A stretch of 64,000 nucleotides of DNA from Clostridium sp. (GCF_016650035.1 NZ_JAENWM010000001.1:62001-126000); one strand, 5' to 3'. Positions 28,329 through 38,535 are shown, numbered from the stretch's first letter. Numbers and translations: made by a program. Notes: a model not told the origin generated them from the sequence alone.

Positions 28329-29441
28329 TTAGTTAACTATTACTAATTCATATTCATCAGTACCAATGCCAATAGCTTTTGCATGGTCTAGTCCTACTTT
28401 CCAATTTGTATCTGGATGTATATGAGAAAATTTATCTTGTCCTTCATGATAATGTCTATCTGAAAGTTCAGTTGAATTTAATGCAGTTGCACTGTTAACC
28501 ATATCAACACAAGCTTTATCTAAGGCTACTGGGTCAAAGGAAGCAGCCATACCTATATCTGGAATGATTGCCACGTCATTTTCTGGTGAACAATCACAAT
28601 TAGGGGAAACGTTCATAATAAAACTAATATGAAAATTAGGCTTATCTTTGATAACGGCATAGGTATATTCTGCAATCTTTTCATTGGCACTATCAGCAGA
28701 TTCATTCCACTTTATTGTTGCTGATCCAAAACGGCATACGGCAACACATTGACCACAGCCTACACATTTATCGTAATCTATAGTTGCTTTTTTATTTTCA
28801 TCAAAGGTAATTGCTTCATGTAGGCAATTTTTTATGCAGACTCCACAGCTTACACATTTATTATGTTTCATAAATGGCTTTGAAGCAGAATGCATTTCGA
28901 GCTTGCCTCCTACTGAACCTGAGCCCATACCTAAATTCTTTAAGGTACCACCAAAGCCAGTCATTTCATGACCTTTAAAGTGAGTCATAGAAATAACTAT
29001 ATCAGAATCAGCAATTGCTGAACCTATTTTAGCAGTTTTACAATGTTTTTGATTTATTGGAATTTCCCTGTAATCTCCACCCTTTAAACCATCGGCTATA
29101 ATTAAATTACAACCTACAGAAATTGGGTTAAAACCATTTTCCATAGCTGCTTCGATATGGTCTACAGCATTATGTCTTCTTCCAGAGTATAAAGTGTTTG
29201 CATCGGTGAGGAAAGGTTTGCCACCAAGCTCTTTTATAAGCTTCACAATTGTAGCAGCATAATTTGGTCTTATGTAGGAAAGATTTCCTGGTTCGCCAAA
29301 ATGGATTTTTATAGCTACAAATTGATCAGTAAAATCTATGTTTTTAATACCAGCCTCTACTACAAGTTTTTGAAGCTTATCGAGTAGACTGTGACCTGGC
29401 TTTGTTCTTAAGTTTGTAAAATATACTTTTGATTTTTTCAT
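28329..29441 (-). CDS. DUF362 domain protein with two 4Fe-4S motifs
   Basis: CVSCGVCIKNCLHEA and CVGCGQCVAVCRFGS; IADGLKGGDYREI; THFKGHEMTGFGGTLKNLGMG. Confidence 0.9.
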   Translation of the reverse strand: MKKSKVYFTNLRTKPGHSLLDKLQKLVVEAGIKNIDFTDQFVAIKIHFGEPGNLSYIRPNYAATIVKLIKELGGKPFLTDANTLYSGRRHNAVDHIEAAMENGFNPISVGCNLIIADGLKGGDYREIPINQKHCKTAKIGSAIADSDIVISMTHFKGHEMTGFGGTLKNLGMGSGSVGGKLEMHSASKPFMKHNKCVSCGVCIKNCLHEAITFDENKKATIDYDKCVGCGQCVAVCRFGSATIKWNESADSANEKIAEYTYAVIKDKPNFHISFIMNVSPNCDCSPENDVAIIPDIGMAASFDPVALDKACVDMVNSATALNSTELSDRHYHEGQDKFSHIHPDTNWKVGLDHAKAIGIGTDEYELVIVN

Positions 29442-29609
29442 TAGCTTACCTCCAATAATTTTTATCTGTTTATTAACTAGTTCTAATATTATAACATATT
29501 GGCATAAATTTTTCCTAGTTTATAATGCAAAATTAGCATAAAAGAAAATACGTGTATATGTAGTCTGTTAATAAAATGTATAGCTATTTAAACATAATGT
29601 ATGCATAAA

Positions 29610-29640
29610 GAGCTGTGAATAAACACAGCTCTTAAAAATT
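29610..29640. terminator. terminator-like hairpin
   Basis: AGAGCTGTG-AATAAA-CACAGCTCT. Confidence 0.65.
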
Positions 29641-30749
29641 TATCTGTTATTTAAATAATCTTTTTCGTATCCGTCAATCTTTTTAATGATTTTTGCGTAC
29701 ACATTATCTAATTTAGAAAAATCCATATTTGGTATAAAAAAAGTTTCAAGTTCATCATGTAGACCTTTAGCTTCTTTTATTGTCGCTAAACCTTTGTTTA
29801 ATAGAGTGTAAAATTCAGTTTCATCATACTGAGTTTCAACTTTGTTCGTTTGAATAGTGTTAGGGTTTAAATAGTTCTTCATGTCAATTATTGTACCGGG
29901 TAAATCTAATTTATTTATTTCGTTAGAAGTTAAAATGGCAACATTTAAATCAGGAATTAATACATGCTCAATTTTTTCAGGAATTAGGGGCGTATGAAAA
30001 ATTTCTACATAGAATCCTCTCTTTAAGGCTTCATCAGATAAGAATTGTAATACATTTGTCTTACCAGTACCTGGACCACCTTTTAATACGTAAATGTTTT
30101 TATAGTCTGAGGATAGGTTTTCAATGTATGTGATAATACCATTAGGGGTAAAAGCTGTAGCAAATAAATGCCTATCAAAACCTATATTAGATGGTGAGGT
30201 AGTAAATAATGATTGTTTTAGACTTTCTTTTAATAGGTTTAATTTATTAATGTCTAAGGCTTCATGGTTATAGGTATACCAATCATCATAAACTAATTTG
30301 GCAGCACCGAAAAACCGATAGGCTCTTTTAAAAGTTTTGCCTACTGTTTTATTTATGTGGATTATTTTTTGCCTATATATCTTAAAACCTTCCTCATTCC
30401 AACAATCTCCCAGGTTTAGAATTTCATCTACTGCACCTGGGTTTTTAGGGTCAACTACATGTGGAGAGGTCCCATCAAGTATTGCAAAGTTAAGCCCTTT
30501 AATAACTAGACCATCTAGTGAGTTATTATCAGAAGAGCAGTGATGGTATTCTATGTTGTAGCCTTTTTCATTAAAGTATACACCGATTTTTTTCATTAAG
30601 GATGACTTGCCAGTACCGGGTCCGCCCTTTATGCATATTATTCTTCGTGCTTCATCCTGACTTATTATATAGCTATAGAAGGAATGGAAGCCTCTTGAAG
30701 TATTACCACCAGGGAAAATATTTTTTATAGTACCTTTAATAAATATCAC
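29640..30749 (-). CDS. ATPase with two P-loops (PRK06851-like)
   Basis: ICIKGGPGTGKSSLMKKIG and IYVLKGGPGTGKTNVLQFLSDEALKRG. Confidence 0.8.
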   Translation of the reverse strand: MIFIKGTIKNIFPGGNTSRGFHSFYSYIISQDEARRIICIKGGPGTGKSSLMKKIGVYFNEKGYNIEYHHCSSDNNSLDGLVIKGLNFAILDGTSPHVVDPKNPGAVDEILNLGDCWNEEGFKIYRQKIIHINKTVGKTFKRAYRFFGAAKLVYDDWYTYNHEALDINKLNLLKESLKQSLFTTSPSNIGFDRHLFATAFTPNGIITYIENLSSDYKNIYVLKGGPGTGKTNVLQFLSDEALKRGFYVEIFHTPLIPEKIEHVLIPDLNVAILTSNEINKLDLPGTIIDMKNYLNPNTIQTNKVETQYDETEFYTLLNKGLATIKEAKGLHDELETFFIPNMDFSKLDNVYAKIIKKIDGYEKDYLNNR

Positions 30750-30937
30750 ACTCCATATAATTATATCAATATATAATATTCATACATAGTTCAATTGGAT
30801 AGTATTAAATTAAAATTATTCTAGCAAGTGAATTATTATTAGTAAAAACATTATATTATAGCAAAGGATATAATAGGTACTTGTGTTTATAATCATACTG
30901 TGATAAAATAAAAATTAATTTAAAAGATAAACTACCT

Positions 30938-31130
30938 AGGGTAGAGGTGCTGTATCTAAGAGTACTTATTTGGAGCTGACAGGCTAAGATGAATAAGAAA
31001 AGGAGATTCGGCCGAAGAAAATATATGTAAAGATATTTTCTGGGTATGCATATAATATGTGTATACTTGTCACTGATTTTTAGTGGAGAGCTACAAGGTA
31101 CACGAAGTTTGTATAAAAACATGTATTTTT
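30938..31130 (+). ncRNA. lysine riboswitch (L box) upstream of lysC-lysA
   Basis: GTAGAGGTGC..., GGAGATTCGGCCGAAG, TCTGGGTATGC, CTTGTCACTG...AGTGGAGAGCTACAAGG; lysine biosynthesis genes downstream. Confidence 0.92.
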
Positions 31131-31132
31131 AT

Positions 31133-31170
31133 ACAGCAAGGGTGTTCCTTTGCTGTATTTATTTTTTTTG
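31133..31170 (+). terminator. riboswitch-associated intrinsic terminator
   Basis: ACAGCAAGG-GTGTT-CCTTTGCTGT followed by ATTTATTTTTTTT. Confidence 0.85.
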
Positions 31171-31288
31171 GAAACAATGTGGAAATATTTGTAGAAGTAA
31201 TTCTAGAATTATTAGCAGTTTATTTAATAAGTAAAATTAATCAGTGTATAAGTTAGGCGCACTAGATATTGATCGGAGTGGATATGTT

Positions 31289-32488
31289 ATGGCAGTAGTT
31301 GTTCAAAAATATGGTGGTTCTTCTTTAGGAACTACGGAAAAAATCAAAAGTATTGCGCAAGGTATAGTGAATAGAAAAAATCAAAATACAGATTTAGTTA
31401 TAGTGGTATCTGCTATGGGCGACACTACAGATGATTTATTATTACTATCAAAAAATATTACAGAAGAACCAGATAAGAGGGAATTGGATGCATTATTATC
31501 AACAGGAGAAATAATTTCAAGTGCACTTTTAGCTATGGCAATTAAGAGTCTTGGCTATGATGCCATAAGTTACACTGCACATCAAATTGGGATTCAAACT
31601 AGTGGACAATATGGTAAAGCATTAATTAAAGACATTCAGGATAAGAAGATTAAAAAAAGCTTGAAAGAAGGCAAGGTTATAATAGTTGCTGGGTTTCAAG
31701 GGATAAATGGAGATGGTGATGTCACCACACTAGGCAGAGGTGGTTCGGATACCACTGCCGTAGCATTGGCAGTGAAGCTAGAAGGTAGCTGTGAAATATA
31801 TACGGATGTTGATGGAATATATAGTGTGGACCCTAGAGCATACAGTGCGGCTAAGAAATTAGATGAAATAGAGTATGAAGAGATGTTAGAACTCGCAAGT
31901 TTGGGAGCTCAGGTAATGCATTCAAGATCTATAGAGCTTGCTCAAAAATATGGAATAACTATATATGTAGGCCGTAGTAATAGTAATATTATAGGAACAC
32001 TAATTAGGGAGGAAAAAAACGTGAATATGGAAAGGAAACCAGTAACAGGGATGGCGACAAGTGATGAGGATGTGGCGGTAACTCTACAAAATATACCTAA
32101 AGATGTAAATATATTAGCCACTATTTTTGAAAATATAGGATATAAAAGAATTAATATCGATATGATAAGTCAAACCTCTTCTATGGATGGTAAAGTGAAT
32201 GTATCCTTTACAATTCCCAAAGAAAGCTTAAAGGAAAGTTTAAAAATTATAGATGGTTTGATTGTAGATAATAATGTTATAGTTGACGAGGACATAACTA
32301 AATTTTCTATGGTGGGACTTGGAATGAAGACTACATCAGGAGTAGCTGCTAGAATGTTCAGGGTTTTTAATGAAAATAATATAGAAATTAAAATGATTAC
32401 TACTTCAGAAATAAGAATTACTTGTGCTATTAAAACAGAGGACAAATTAAAGGCTATACAGTTTATTGCAAAGGAATTTAATTTATAA
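31289..32488 (+). CDS. lysC: aspartokinase
   Basis: VVQKYGGSSLGTTEKI; TLGRGGSDTTAVALAVKL; two ACT regions; start moved to ATG 31289. Confidence 0.93.
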   Translation: MAVVVQKYGGSSLGTTEKIKSIAQGIVNRKNQNTDLVIVVSAMGDTTDDLLLLSKNITEEPDKRELDALLSTGEIISSALLAMAIKSLGYDAISYTAHQIGIQTSGQYGKALIKDIQDKKIKKSLKEGKVIIVAGFQGINGDGDVTTLGRGGSDTTAVALAVKLEGSCEIYTDVDGIYSVDPRAYSAAKKLDEIEYEEMLELASLGAQVMHSRSIELAQKYGITIYVGRSNSNIIGTLIREEKNVNMERKPVTGMATSDEDVAVTLQNIPKDVNILATIFENIGYKRINIDMISQTSSMDGKVNVSFTIPKESLKESLKIIDGLIVDNNVIVDEDITKFSMVGLGMKTTSGVAARMFRVFNENNIEIKMITTSEIRITCAIKTEDKLKAIQFIAKEFNL

Positions 32489-32505
32489 TTAAGAGGGGGG
32501 ATTTT

Positions 32506-33804
32506 ATGAATTTTTTTGGTAATATAAAAGATGATAATAATAAATTGAATATTGCAGGGGTTAGTGCGGTCGCTTTAGCCAAGGAATATGGTACCCCTCT
32601 TTATGTAATGGATGAACAGCTTATCAGAGGTAATTGCAGAAGATTCCATAGTGCTTTTAAGGCTTCCCAAGAGCAAAATAAGATAGCATATGCGGGAAAA
32701 GCATTTCTAACTATAGCCATGTGTGAAATTGTAAAAGAAGAAGGTTTATTTTTAGATGTAGTTTCAGGAGGAGAGTTATATACCGCTTATAAGGCTGATT
32801 TTCCACTGGAAAAGGTATATTTCCATGGTAATAATAAAACTATTGATGAAATTTATATGGCAGTAAAACTTGGAGTAGGAACTTTTGTGGTAGATAATTT
32901 TAAGGAAATTGAACTAGTAAATGAAGCTGCAAAGAAAAAGGGCATTATACAACGGGTTATCCTTAGAATTACTCCAGGAATAGAAGCTCATACTCATGAT
33001 TATATAAAGACAGGACAAATTGATTCTAAGTTTGGATTTACTATATTGAATAATGAGTTAGAAGGGGTTATAACCAATGTTTTTAATCTTTCAAATATAA
33101 AACTTGCAGGACTACACTGTCATATAGGATCTCAAATTTTCGAGTTAGAACCTTATAGAGATGCAGTGGGAATAATGATGTCACTAATTAAAGATATAAA
33201 AGATAAGTTTAGTTACGATATAGAAGAATTGGATTTAGGCGGAGGGTTTGGTGTTTATTATAATCAAGGTGATGAGCCTAAGGAAATAGAGGAATACTGC
33301 AGAGTCATAATTGAGGAAGCTGAAATTAAGTGCAAAGAGTATGGAATAAATCAACCTATTCTTGTAATAGAACCGGGGAGATCAATTGTAGCTAATGCTG
33401 GAATTACCTTGTATACGGTAGGCTCTATAAAGGATATACCTGGAGTTAGGAAGTATGTGGCAGTGGATGGTGGAATGACAGATAATATAAGACCAGCCTT
33501 ATATAATGCAGAATATCAATGCGTACTCGTAAGTAAAATAAATGAACCTTCCATGGAAGTAGTTACTATAGCAGGAAAATGCTGTGAAAGTGGAGATATA
33601 TTAATAGAAGGCGTGAAACTTCCAAAGGTTAATAGTGGAGATATTATGGCGGTACTTTCAACGGGTGCTTATGGATATTCAATGAGTAATAATTATAATA
33701 AAATACCTAAGGCTGCTGTAGTTCTAGTAAGTGAAGGTCACCATAGACTTATATGTAAAAGACAAACTTATAAAGATATGATTAGTAATGAAGTAGGACT
33801 ATAA
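32506..33804 (+). CDS. lysA: diaminopimelate decarboxylase
   Basis: YAGKAFLTIAM, HGNNKTIDEI, LHCHIGSQI, DLGGGFGVYY, EPGRSIVANAG, CCESGDIL. Confidence 0.95.
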   Translation: MNFFGNIKDDNNKLNIAGVSAVALAKEYGTPLYVMDEQLIRGNCRRFHSAFKASQEQNKIAYAGKAFLTIAMCEIVKEEGLFLDVVSGGELYTAYKADFPLEKVYFHGNNKTIDEIYMAVKLGVGTFVVDNFKEIELVNEAAKKKGIIQRVILRITPGIEAHTHDYIKTGQIDSKFGFTILNNELEGVITNVFNLSNIKLAGLHCHIGSQIFELEPYRDAVGIMMSLIKDIKDKFSYDIEELDLGGGFGVYYNQGDEPKEIEEYCRVIIEEAEIKCKEYGINQPILVIEPGRSIVANAGITLYTVGSIKDIPGVRKYVAVDGGMTDNIRPALYNAEYQCVLVSKINEPSMEVVTIAGKCCESGDILIEGVKLPKVNSGDIMAVLSTGAYGYSMSNNYNKIPKAAVVLVSEGHHRLICKRQTYKDMISNEVGL

Positions 33805-33904
33805 ATAATATCGTATGAAATTTTTCCTGCGTGCCTTGCAAACGAGCTTAAAACAGGAAATTACATTAAGAAATTCTAACCTTTTGCAAATATAAAATTC
33901 TCTG

Positions 33905-33996
33905 ACGCTAACATTCGGCTTCCTGCCTCAGGTTAGCTAGACTGCCGTCCTGGCAGTCTTCTTATGCCAAAACGAACGGGAGTTTTTTGTTAGTTG
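33905..33996 (-). repeat. attC-like / foldback repeat A
   Basis: ends CGCTAAC / GTTAGTTG; shares 24 identical nt AAAACGAACGGGAGTTTTTTGTTA with repeat B; inner GACTGCC-GTCCT-GGCAGTC hairpin. Confidence 0.6.
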
Positions 33997-34121
33997 AAGT
34001 CAATTCATGATATTGATGAATGCTATTGGAATATATTACCTATAATGATATTATAAAACACTTTAAATTTTAATCAAATTCATATATAATTATCATATAA
34101 ACTATAAGAGGGTGAAATACT

Positions 34122-34406
34122 TTGGACAAAGAATTAATAAAATCATTAAGCGATTTATTAGATGAAAAATTGACTCCAATAAAAAACGATTTAAAAAGCA
34201 TAAAATCTCAACAAGAGGAAAGTATCTCAATTCTAAGAGCATTAGAACATAAAGCGGATATTAATAAAGCTGAGCATGATAAATTATTTAATGATATTGC
34301 TAACCTTTCTGGTAGTGTAGAGAATATGAGAAAAGATCTTTCTGCTGTAGAAGTTGTTACTGCTAGAAATATGGAAAATATAGCTCAACTAAAACTTGTA
34401 AAATAG
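34122..34406 (+). CDS. small coiled-coil-like protein of unknown function
   Basis: 94 aa, TTG start preceded by GAGGGTG; heptad-like charged helix. Confidence 0.6.
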   Translation: MDKELIKSLSDLLDEKLTPIKNDLKSIKSQQEESISILRALEHKADINKAEHDKLFNDIANLSGSVENMRKDLSAVEVVTARNMENIAQLKLVK

Positions 34407-34497
34407 AAAAATTTTTAGCCTGTTAACTTTTTTATAAAGGTTGCAGGTCTTTTTTTTGATAAAAAATCTTTTCCTATTTTTTCAATTGTGTATAACC

Positions 34498-34815
34498 CTA
34501 ATAAGATTTCAAGTATTCATAGAATTTATGATATCCATTATCGAGTGTATCACAATGTATAAATTGCATATTTAAATTAATAGTTTCTTCTGGAAACCCA
34601 AAATTATCATCCATAAAAATAACTTCATCAGTTTCAACTGAAAGTTTTTCACATGAATTAACTAGGTGAATTATTTCACTTTCTGTAGCACTATTGCTTA
34701 TTACCTTTTCATAAATTTGATTTGTAATAGATTCCATCCATCTTTTGTTGAATACTAAAACACCATGCCAATCAAATAGAATTGCCGTTAGCGCTCGAAT
34801 ACCCCTTCCCCACAA
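34498..34815 (-). pseudogene. HAD-like hydrolase, probably internally deleted
   Basis: AILFDWHGVLV (motif I-like) and VIFMDDNFGFPEE (motif IV-like) only about 50 aa apart. Confidence 0.55.
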
Positions 34816-34852
34816 AAAAATTATAATAACAACTTAAGCCTAGATAGGATTT

Positions 34853-34967
34853 CATCTAACGTTTCGTATCCAAGACGTTCCTGAACCTTAGCCAGACCTG
34901 GCTTGGTGAAGGAATGTGTTTTAGCCATCTTCTCAGGCTAAAACGAACGGGAGTTTTTTGTTATGTG
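34853..34967 (-). repeat. attC-like repeat B
   Basis: termini CATCTAAC / GTTATGTG (6/8 complementary); inner hairpins AGCCAG-AC-CTGGCT and TTTTAGCC-ATCTTCTCA-GGCTAAAA. Confidence 0.65.
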
Positions 34968-35052
34968 AAGTTCTCTTCCCAGTAAAACATGACTAGCATG
35001 GATAGTGAAGTATGGAAGTCTACCCCGATAATTCACTATTTCAATCTTAGTT

Positions 35053-35559
35053 CTAACGTTTATTCAATATATTTAAAAAGTTTTCCTTCTCATCAATACT
35101 GCGGAAGATTCTTATTGGAATAATATAAGCCATTATAGCACTAACGTATATAAATATATGTGCTTCAGATTCAACGACCTTTTCAATTAAATTATAGCTT
35201 GTTTCACTGAATTCAGTTTTATCAACGACACCTTCTTCTGTATATGAAAAGATGTGATTCCCAAGAATACCAGTAGTTTTACCTTCCTCAAGCATCTTTG
35301 AAATGTTTCTTTCTACAGATTTTTTAAAAAATTTAGGATAATAAATAATCCATAATACAGATGAGATTATAAAAACTCCAAACCAATACCATAAAGATAT
35401 GTCGGTAATTTTTACTAGAAATATAGGCAAAATTAAAAATATAATTGGGATGAAAAATCTTTGAATAAATAAGGAACGTTTCATTGTTATTGAATGATTC
35501 ATATGGTAAATATTAAAATCGATGTAGTCTTGCTTAGTTATTTCATATTCTAATTTCAT
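35053..35559 (-). CDS. YcxB-like membrane protein
   Basis: two TM helices followed by SYTEEGVVDKTEFSETSYNLIEKVVESEAHIFIYVS...IPIRIF. Confidence 0.7.
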   Translation of the reverse strand: MKLEYEITKQDYIDFNIYHMNHSITMKRSLFIQRFFIPIIFLILPIFLVKITDISLWYWFGVFIISSVLWIIYYPKFFKKSVERNISKMLEEGKTTGILGNHIFSYTEEGVVDKTEFSETSYNLIEKVVESEAHIFIYVSAIMAYIIPIRIFRSIDEKENFLNILNKR

Positions 35560-35669
35560 AAAATCCCCCTATAATTGAAAATATATTATTGTAAAACATT
35601 TTTTGTAAATAAAAACCGTAACCTAGGCTTTTCAAGCGCAATATCGACAATGTAGTCTTTGCAAACAAT

Positions 35670-35745
35670 TTCACATAACGTTAGTACCCCCGACGTTGGT
35701 GTCGTGTATTATAACTGTGGTTGGGGACCATAACCTCCCTAGTGA
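35670..35745 (-). repeat. weak attC-like repeat C
   Basis: TTCACATAACG (complement CGTTATGTGAA matches the corresponding end of repeat B) followed by palindromic GACGTT.../GGTTGGGGACCATAACC. Confidence 0.35.
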
Positions 35746-35829
35746 ATAAAAAAATATAAGTATATTATACCATTACTTTGATTTAGTGTAAATTTAATAG
35801 CAACTCTTTAATCTGTCGTTATATAGAAA

Positions 35830-35862
35830 AAACCTAGCTTAACTTCGTTAAACTAGGTTGTT
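35830..35862. terminator. terminator-like hairpin
   Basis: AACCTAGCTTAACTTCGTTAAACTAGGTT. Confidence 0.7.
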
Positions 35863-37050
35863 TTACTGAACTCCGAGATAATCCCTATCTAGAGTCATTA
35901 ACGCATTGTAATTAGGGTGTAATTTCTTAATTTCAATATTTATATCTTGTTTCAACTTTACTTCATCACTTTCTGTAAAAGTCTTATTAAAGTCAATTAC
36001 AGCATCAAATATTAAATTTTTATAATCGTCCTCGCCTACAATTCTAAAATCATGAATGGATTTTATTATAGGAAAAGATTCTAATACCTTTAAAAGCTTC
36101 AATCGAGAAGCATTAACCTCTTTATCATCTACATTCAACGGATCCATATGAACAACTAGATATAATTCAAACTCTTTGGAAATTTCCTTTTCAGCTTTGT
36201 CGATGATTTCATGGATTTTAACTATAGAAATATCACAGGGAACTTCTGCATGGATGGAGGCCATGCATCTACCAGGTCCATAGTTATGTATAACTAAATC
36301 ATGTGCACCTGTAATATAGTCATAGAACAATAATTTTGATTGAAGTCCGTTAACTAGCTCCACATCAGGAGCCTCGCCAAGCAAGGGATTCATTGTGTCT
36401 TTTATAAGTGAATATCCAGCGTATATTATGAAAAGGGATACTAACACCCCTATGTACCCATCTATGGGAAAGTCAATCCAAATAGATAGAAGAAGTGATA
36501 GTGCAACACAGCTTGAACTAACTACATCACTTAGTGCATCAAAGGAGGAAGCTTCTAGAGCAGATGATTTTATAGCTTTACCTATAGTCTTATTAAATCC
36601 ACTAATCCAAAGTTTAAATACAATGGATACTAATATTAATATAAAGGGTATAAGGTTGAAAATTACTTTTGATGGATGGATTATTCTACCATAGGAGGTT
36701 TTAATAAATTCAAAACCTACTAGTATTACTAAAAAAGAAACTATAAGTCCAGAAATATACTCAAGCCTTCCATGACCAAAAGGATGCTCTTTGTCTGCAG
36801 GTTTTTCAGCTAGCTTAAAACCTAGAATTGTAATAACTGAAGAGGCTACATCTGATAAATTGTTAAAGGCATCTGCAGTAACGGCTATACTATTTACTAG
36901 CATACCTATAGTTATTTTTGTGATAAAAAGAATTAAGTTTACTATAATTCCAACTAAACCACCTAGGTAACCATAAGCCACTCTTACTTTTTTATTATTA
37001 GTGTCTTCGGAATTTTTTATAAATTTTGTAATTAAAAATTTTGATAACAT
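35863..37050 (-). CDS. cation diffusion facilitator transporter
   Basis: NSIAVTADAFNNLSDVASSVITILGFKLAEKPADKEHPFGHGRLEYISGL. Confidence 0.93.
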   Translation of the reverse strand: MLSKFLITKFIKNSEDTNNKKVRVAYGYLGGLVGIIVNLILFITKITIGMLVNSIAVTADAFNNLSDVASSVITILGFKLAEKPADKEHPFGHGRLEYISGLIVSFLVILVGFEFIKTSYGRIIHPSKVIFNLIPFILILVSIVFKLWISGFNKTIGKAIKSSALEASSFDALSDVVSSSCVALSLLLSIWIDFPIDGYIGVLVSLFIIYAGYSLIKDTMNPLLGEAPDVELVNGLQSKLLFYDYITGAHDLVIHNYGPGRCMASIHAEVPCDISIVKIHEIIDKAEKEISKEFELYLVVHMDPLNVDDKEVNASRLKLLKVLESFPIIKSIHDFRIVGEDDYKNLIFDAVIDFNKTFTESDEVKLKQDINIEIKKLHPNYNALMTLDRDYLGVQ

Positions 37051-37223
37051 AATTTCACCTCTAAATATATAGTATAATTAAAACAACTAAATTTAAACAT
37101 GTATCTAACAATTAATTATATCATTAATTTAGAATTTATAGAAATAATATCTAAAAATTGTTATACTAATGAAGAAGATAAGCAAGACACTTATTTAAAG
37201 TGAAATGAATTGGAGGAATATAT

Positions 37224-38525
37224 ATGAGTAAAGAATTAGAATTTGCACAAAATCTTATTGATTATATTTATGATAGTCCAACAGCTTTTCATGCTGTAGC
37301 AAAGGTTAAAGAAGATTTATCCGAAGAAGGTTTTATTGAAATTAAAGAAGAAGAAAAGTGGAATCTTCAAAAAGGCGGAAAGTATTTTGTAACTAAAAAT
37401 GATTCTGCATTAACTGCTTTTGTAGTTGGCAAGGGAGCGATTGAAGAAAGTGGTTTTAAAATTATTGGAGCTCATACAGATTCACCTAGCTTTAGAATTA
37501 AACCAGCACCAGAAATGGTAGTTGATAATACATATGTAAGATTAAACACAGAGGTGTATGGTGGTCTTATATTAAATACTTGGATGGATAGACCGCTTGC
37601 AGTAGCTGGTAGGGTAACACTTAGAAGTGGGAATATTCTATATCCAGAAACAAGGCTTGTGAATATTAATAAACCTATAATGATAATTCCAAATGTTGCA
37701 ATACATATGAATAGAGATATAAATACGGGAATTGAATTAAATAAACAAAAGGATACATTACCACTACTCTCCATGGTGAGCGAAGAATTAGAAAAAAACA
37801 ATTATCTTATGAGTGCAATTGCAAGTGAACTGTCTGTAGAACAAAAGGCAATTATAGATTTCGATTTATTCCTTTATGAATACGAAAAGGGATCAATTAT
37901 AGGTCTTAATAATGAATTTATTTCAAGTTCAAGATTAGATGATTTAGCTATGGTACATGCAGGAATAAGAGCACTATGTAGGGTAGAAGCAGTAGAGGCA
38001 ACAAATGTAATGGTTTGTTTTGACAACGAAGAAGTGGGGAGTTCAACTAAGCAAGGCGCTGATTCAAATATGCTAGTGAACTTATTAGAGCGTATTACAA
38101 TATCATTAGATAAAAATCGTGAAGATTTTTTAAGAGCTATTGCTAAATCTTTTATAATATCTGCAGATAATGCACATGCAGTTCATCCGAACAGTCCAGA
38201 AAAAAATGATCCAACAAATAAACCTTATTTGAATAAAGGGCCAGTTATAAAAATAAGTGCAAGTCAAAGTTACACTACTGATAGTAACTCCGATGCAGTT
38301 TATGAATTAGTTTGCGCGAGTGCAGGGGTGCCAGTACAAAAATTTGTTAATCGTTCTGATGCCCGTGGAGGTTCAACTATAGGACCAATATCTTCAACGC
38401 ATTTAAATATACGTTCAGTGGATATTGGAAGCCCAACTCTAGCTATGCATTCTATAAGAGAACTGGGTGGAGTACTCGACCATACTTATGTTACAAAATC
38501 TTTTCAAGAATTCTACGAAATTTAA
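37224..38525 (+). CDS. M18 family aminopeptidase
   Basis: IIGAHTDSPSFRIKP; EVYGGLILNTWMDRPL; FDNEEVGSSTKQGADS; SRSDARGGSTIGPI-like region (NRSDARGGSTIGPISSTH). Confidence 0.94.
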   Translation: MSKELEFAQNLIDYIYDSPTAFHAVAKVKEDLSEEGFIEIKEEEKWNLQKGGKYFVTKNDSALTAFVVGKGAIEESGFKIIGAHTDSPSFRIKPAPEMVVDNTYVRLNTEVYGGLILNTWMDRPLAVAGRVTLRSGNILYPETRLVNINKPIMIIPNVAIHMNRDINTGIELNKQKDTLPLLSMVSEELEKNNYLMSAIASELSVEQKAIIDFDLFLYEYEKGSIIGLNNEFISSSRLDDLAMVHAGIRALCRVEAVEATNVMVCFDNEEVGSSTKQGADSNMLVNLLERITISLDKNREDFLRAIAKSFIISADNAHAVHPNSPEKNDPTNKPYLNKGPVIKISASQSYTTDSNSDAVYELVCASAGVPVQKFVNRSDARGGSTIGPISSTHLNIRSVDIGSPTLAMHSIRELGGVLDHTYVTKSFQEFYEI

Positions 38526-38535
38526 CACAAAGAGT

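Noticed and set aside
30337-30543. 68-aa plus-strand ORF inside the twin P-loop ATPase gene
   Set aside because: Antisense of a well-supported CDS with no domain or ribosome-binding context.
35670-35745. Calling repeat C a confident attC site
   Set aside because: Only one end (CGTTATGTGAA on the minus strand) matches B; the other end and L boxes are not clear, so it is reported at low confidence.
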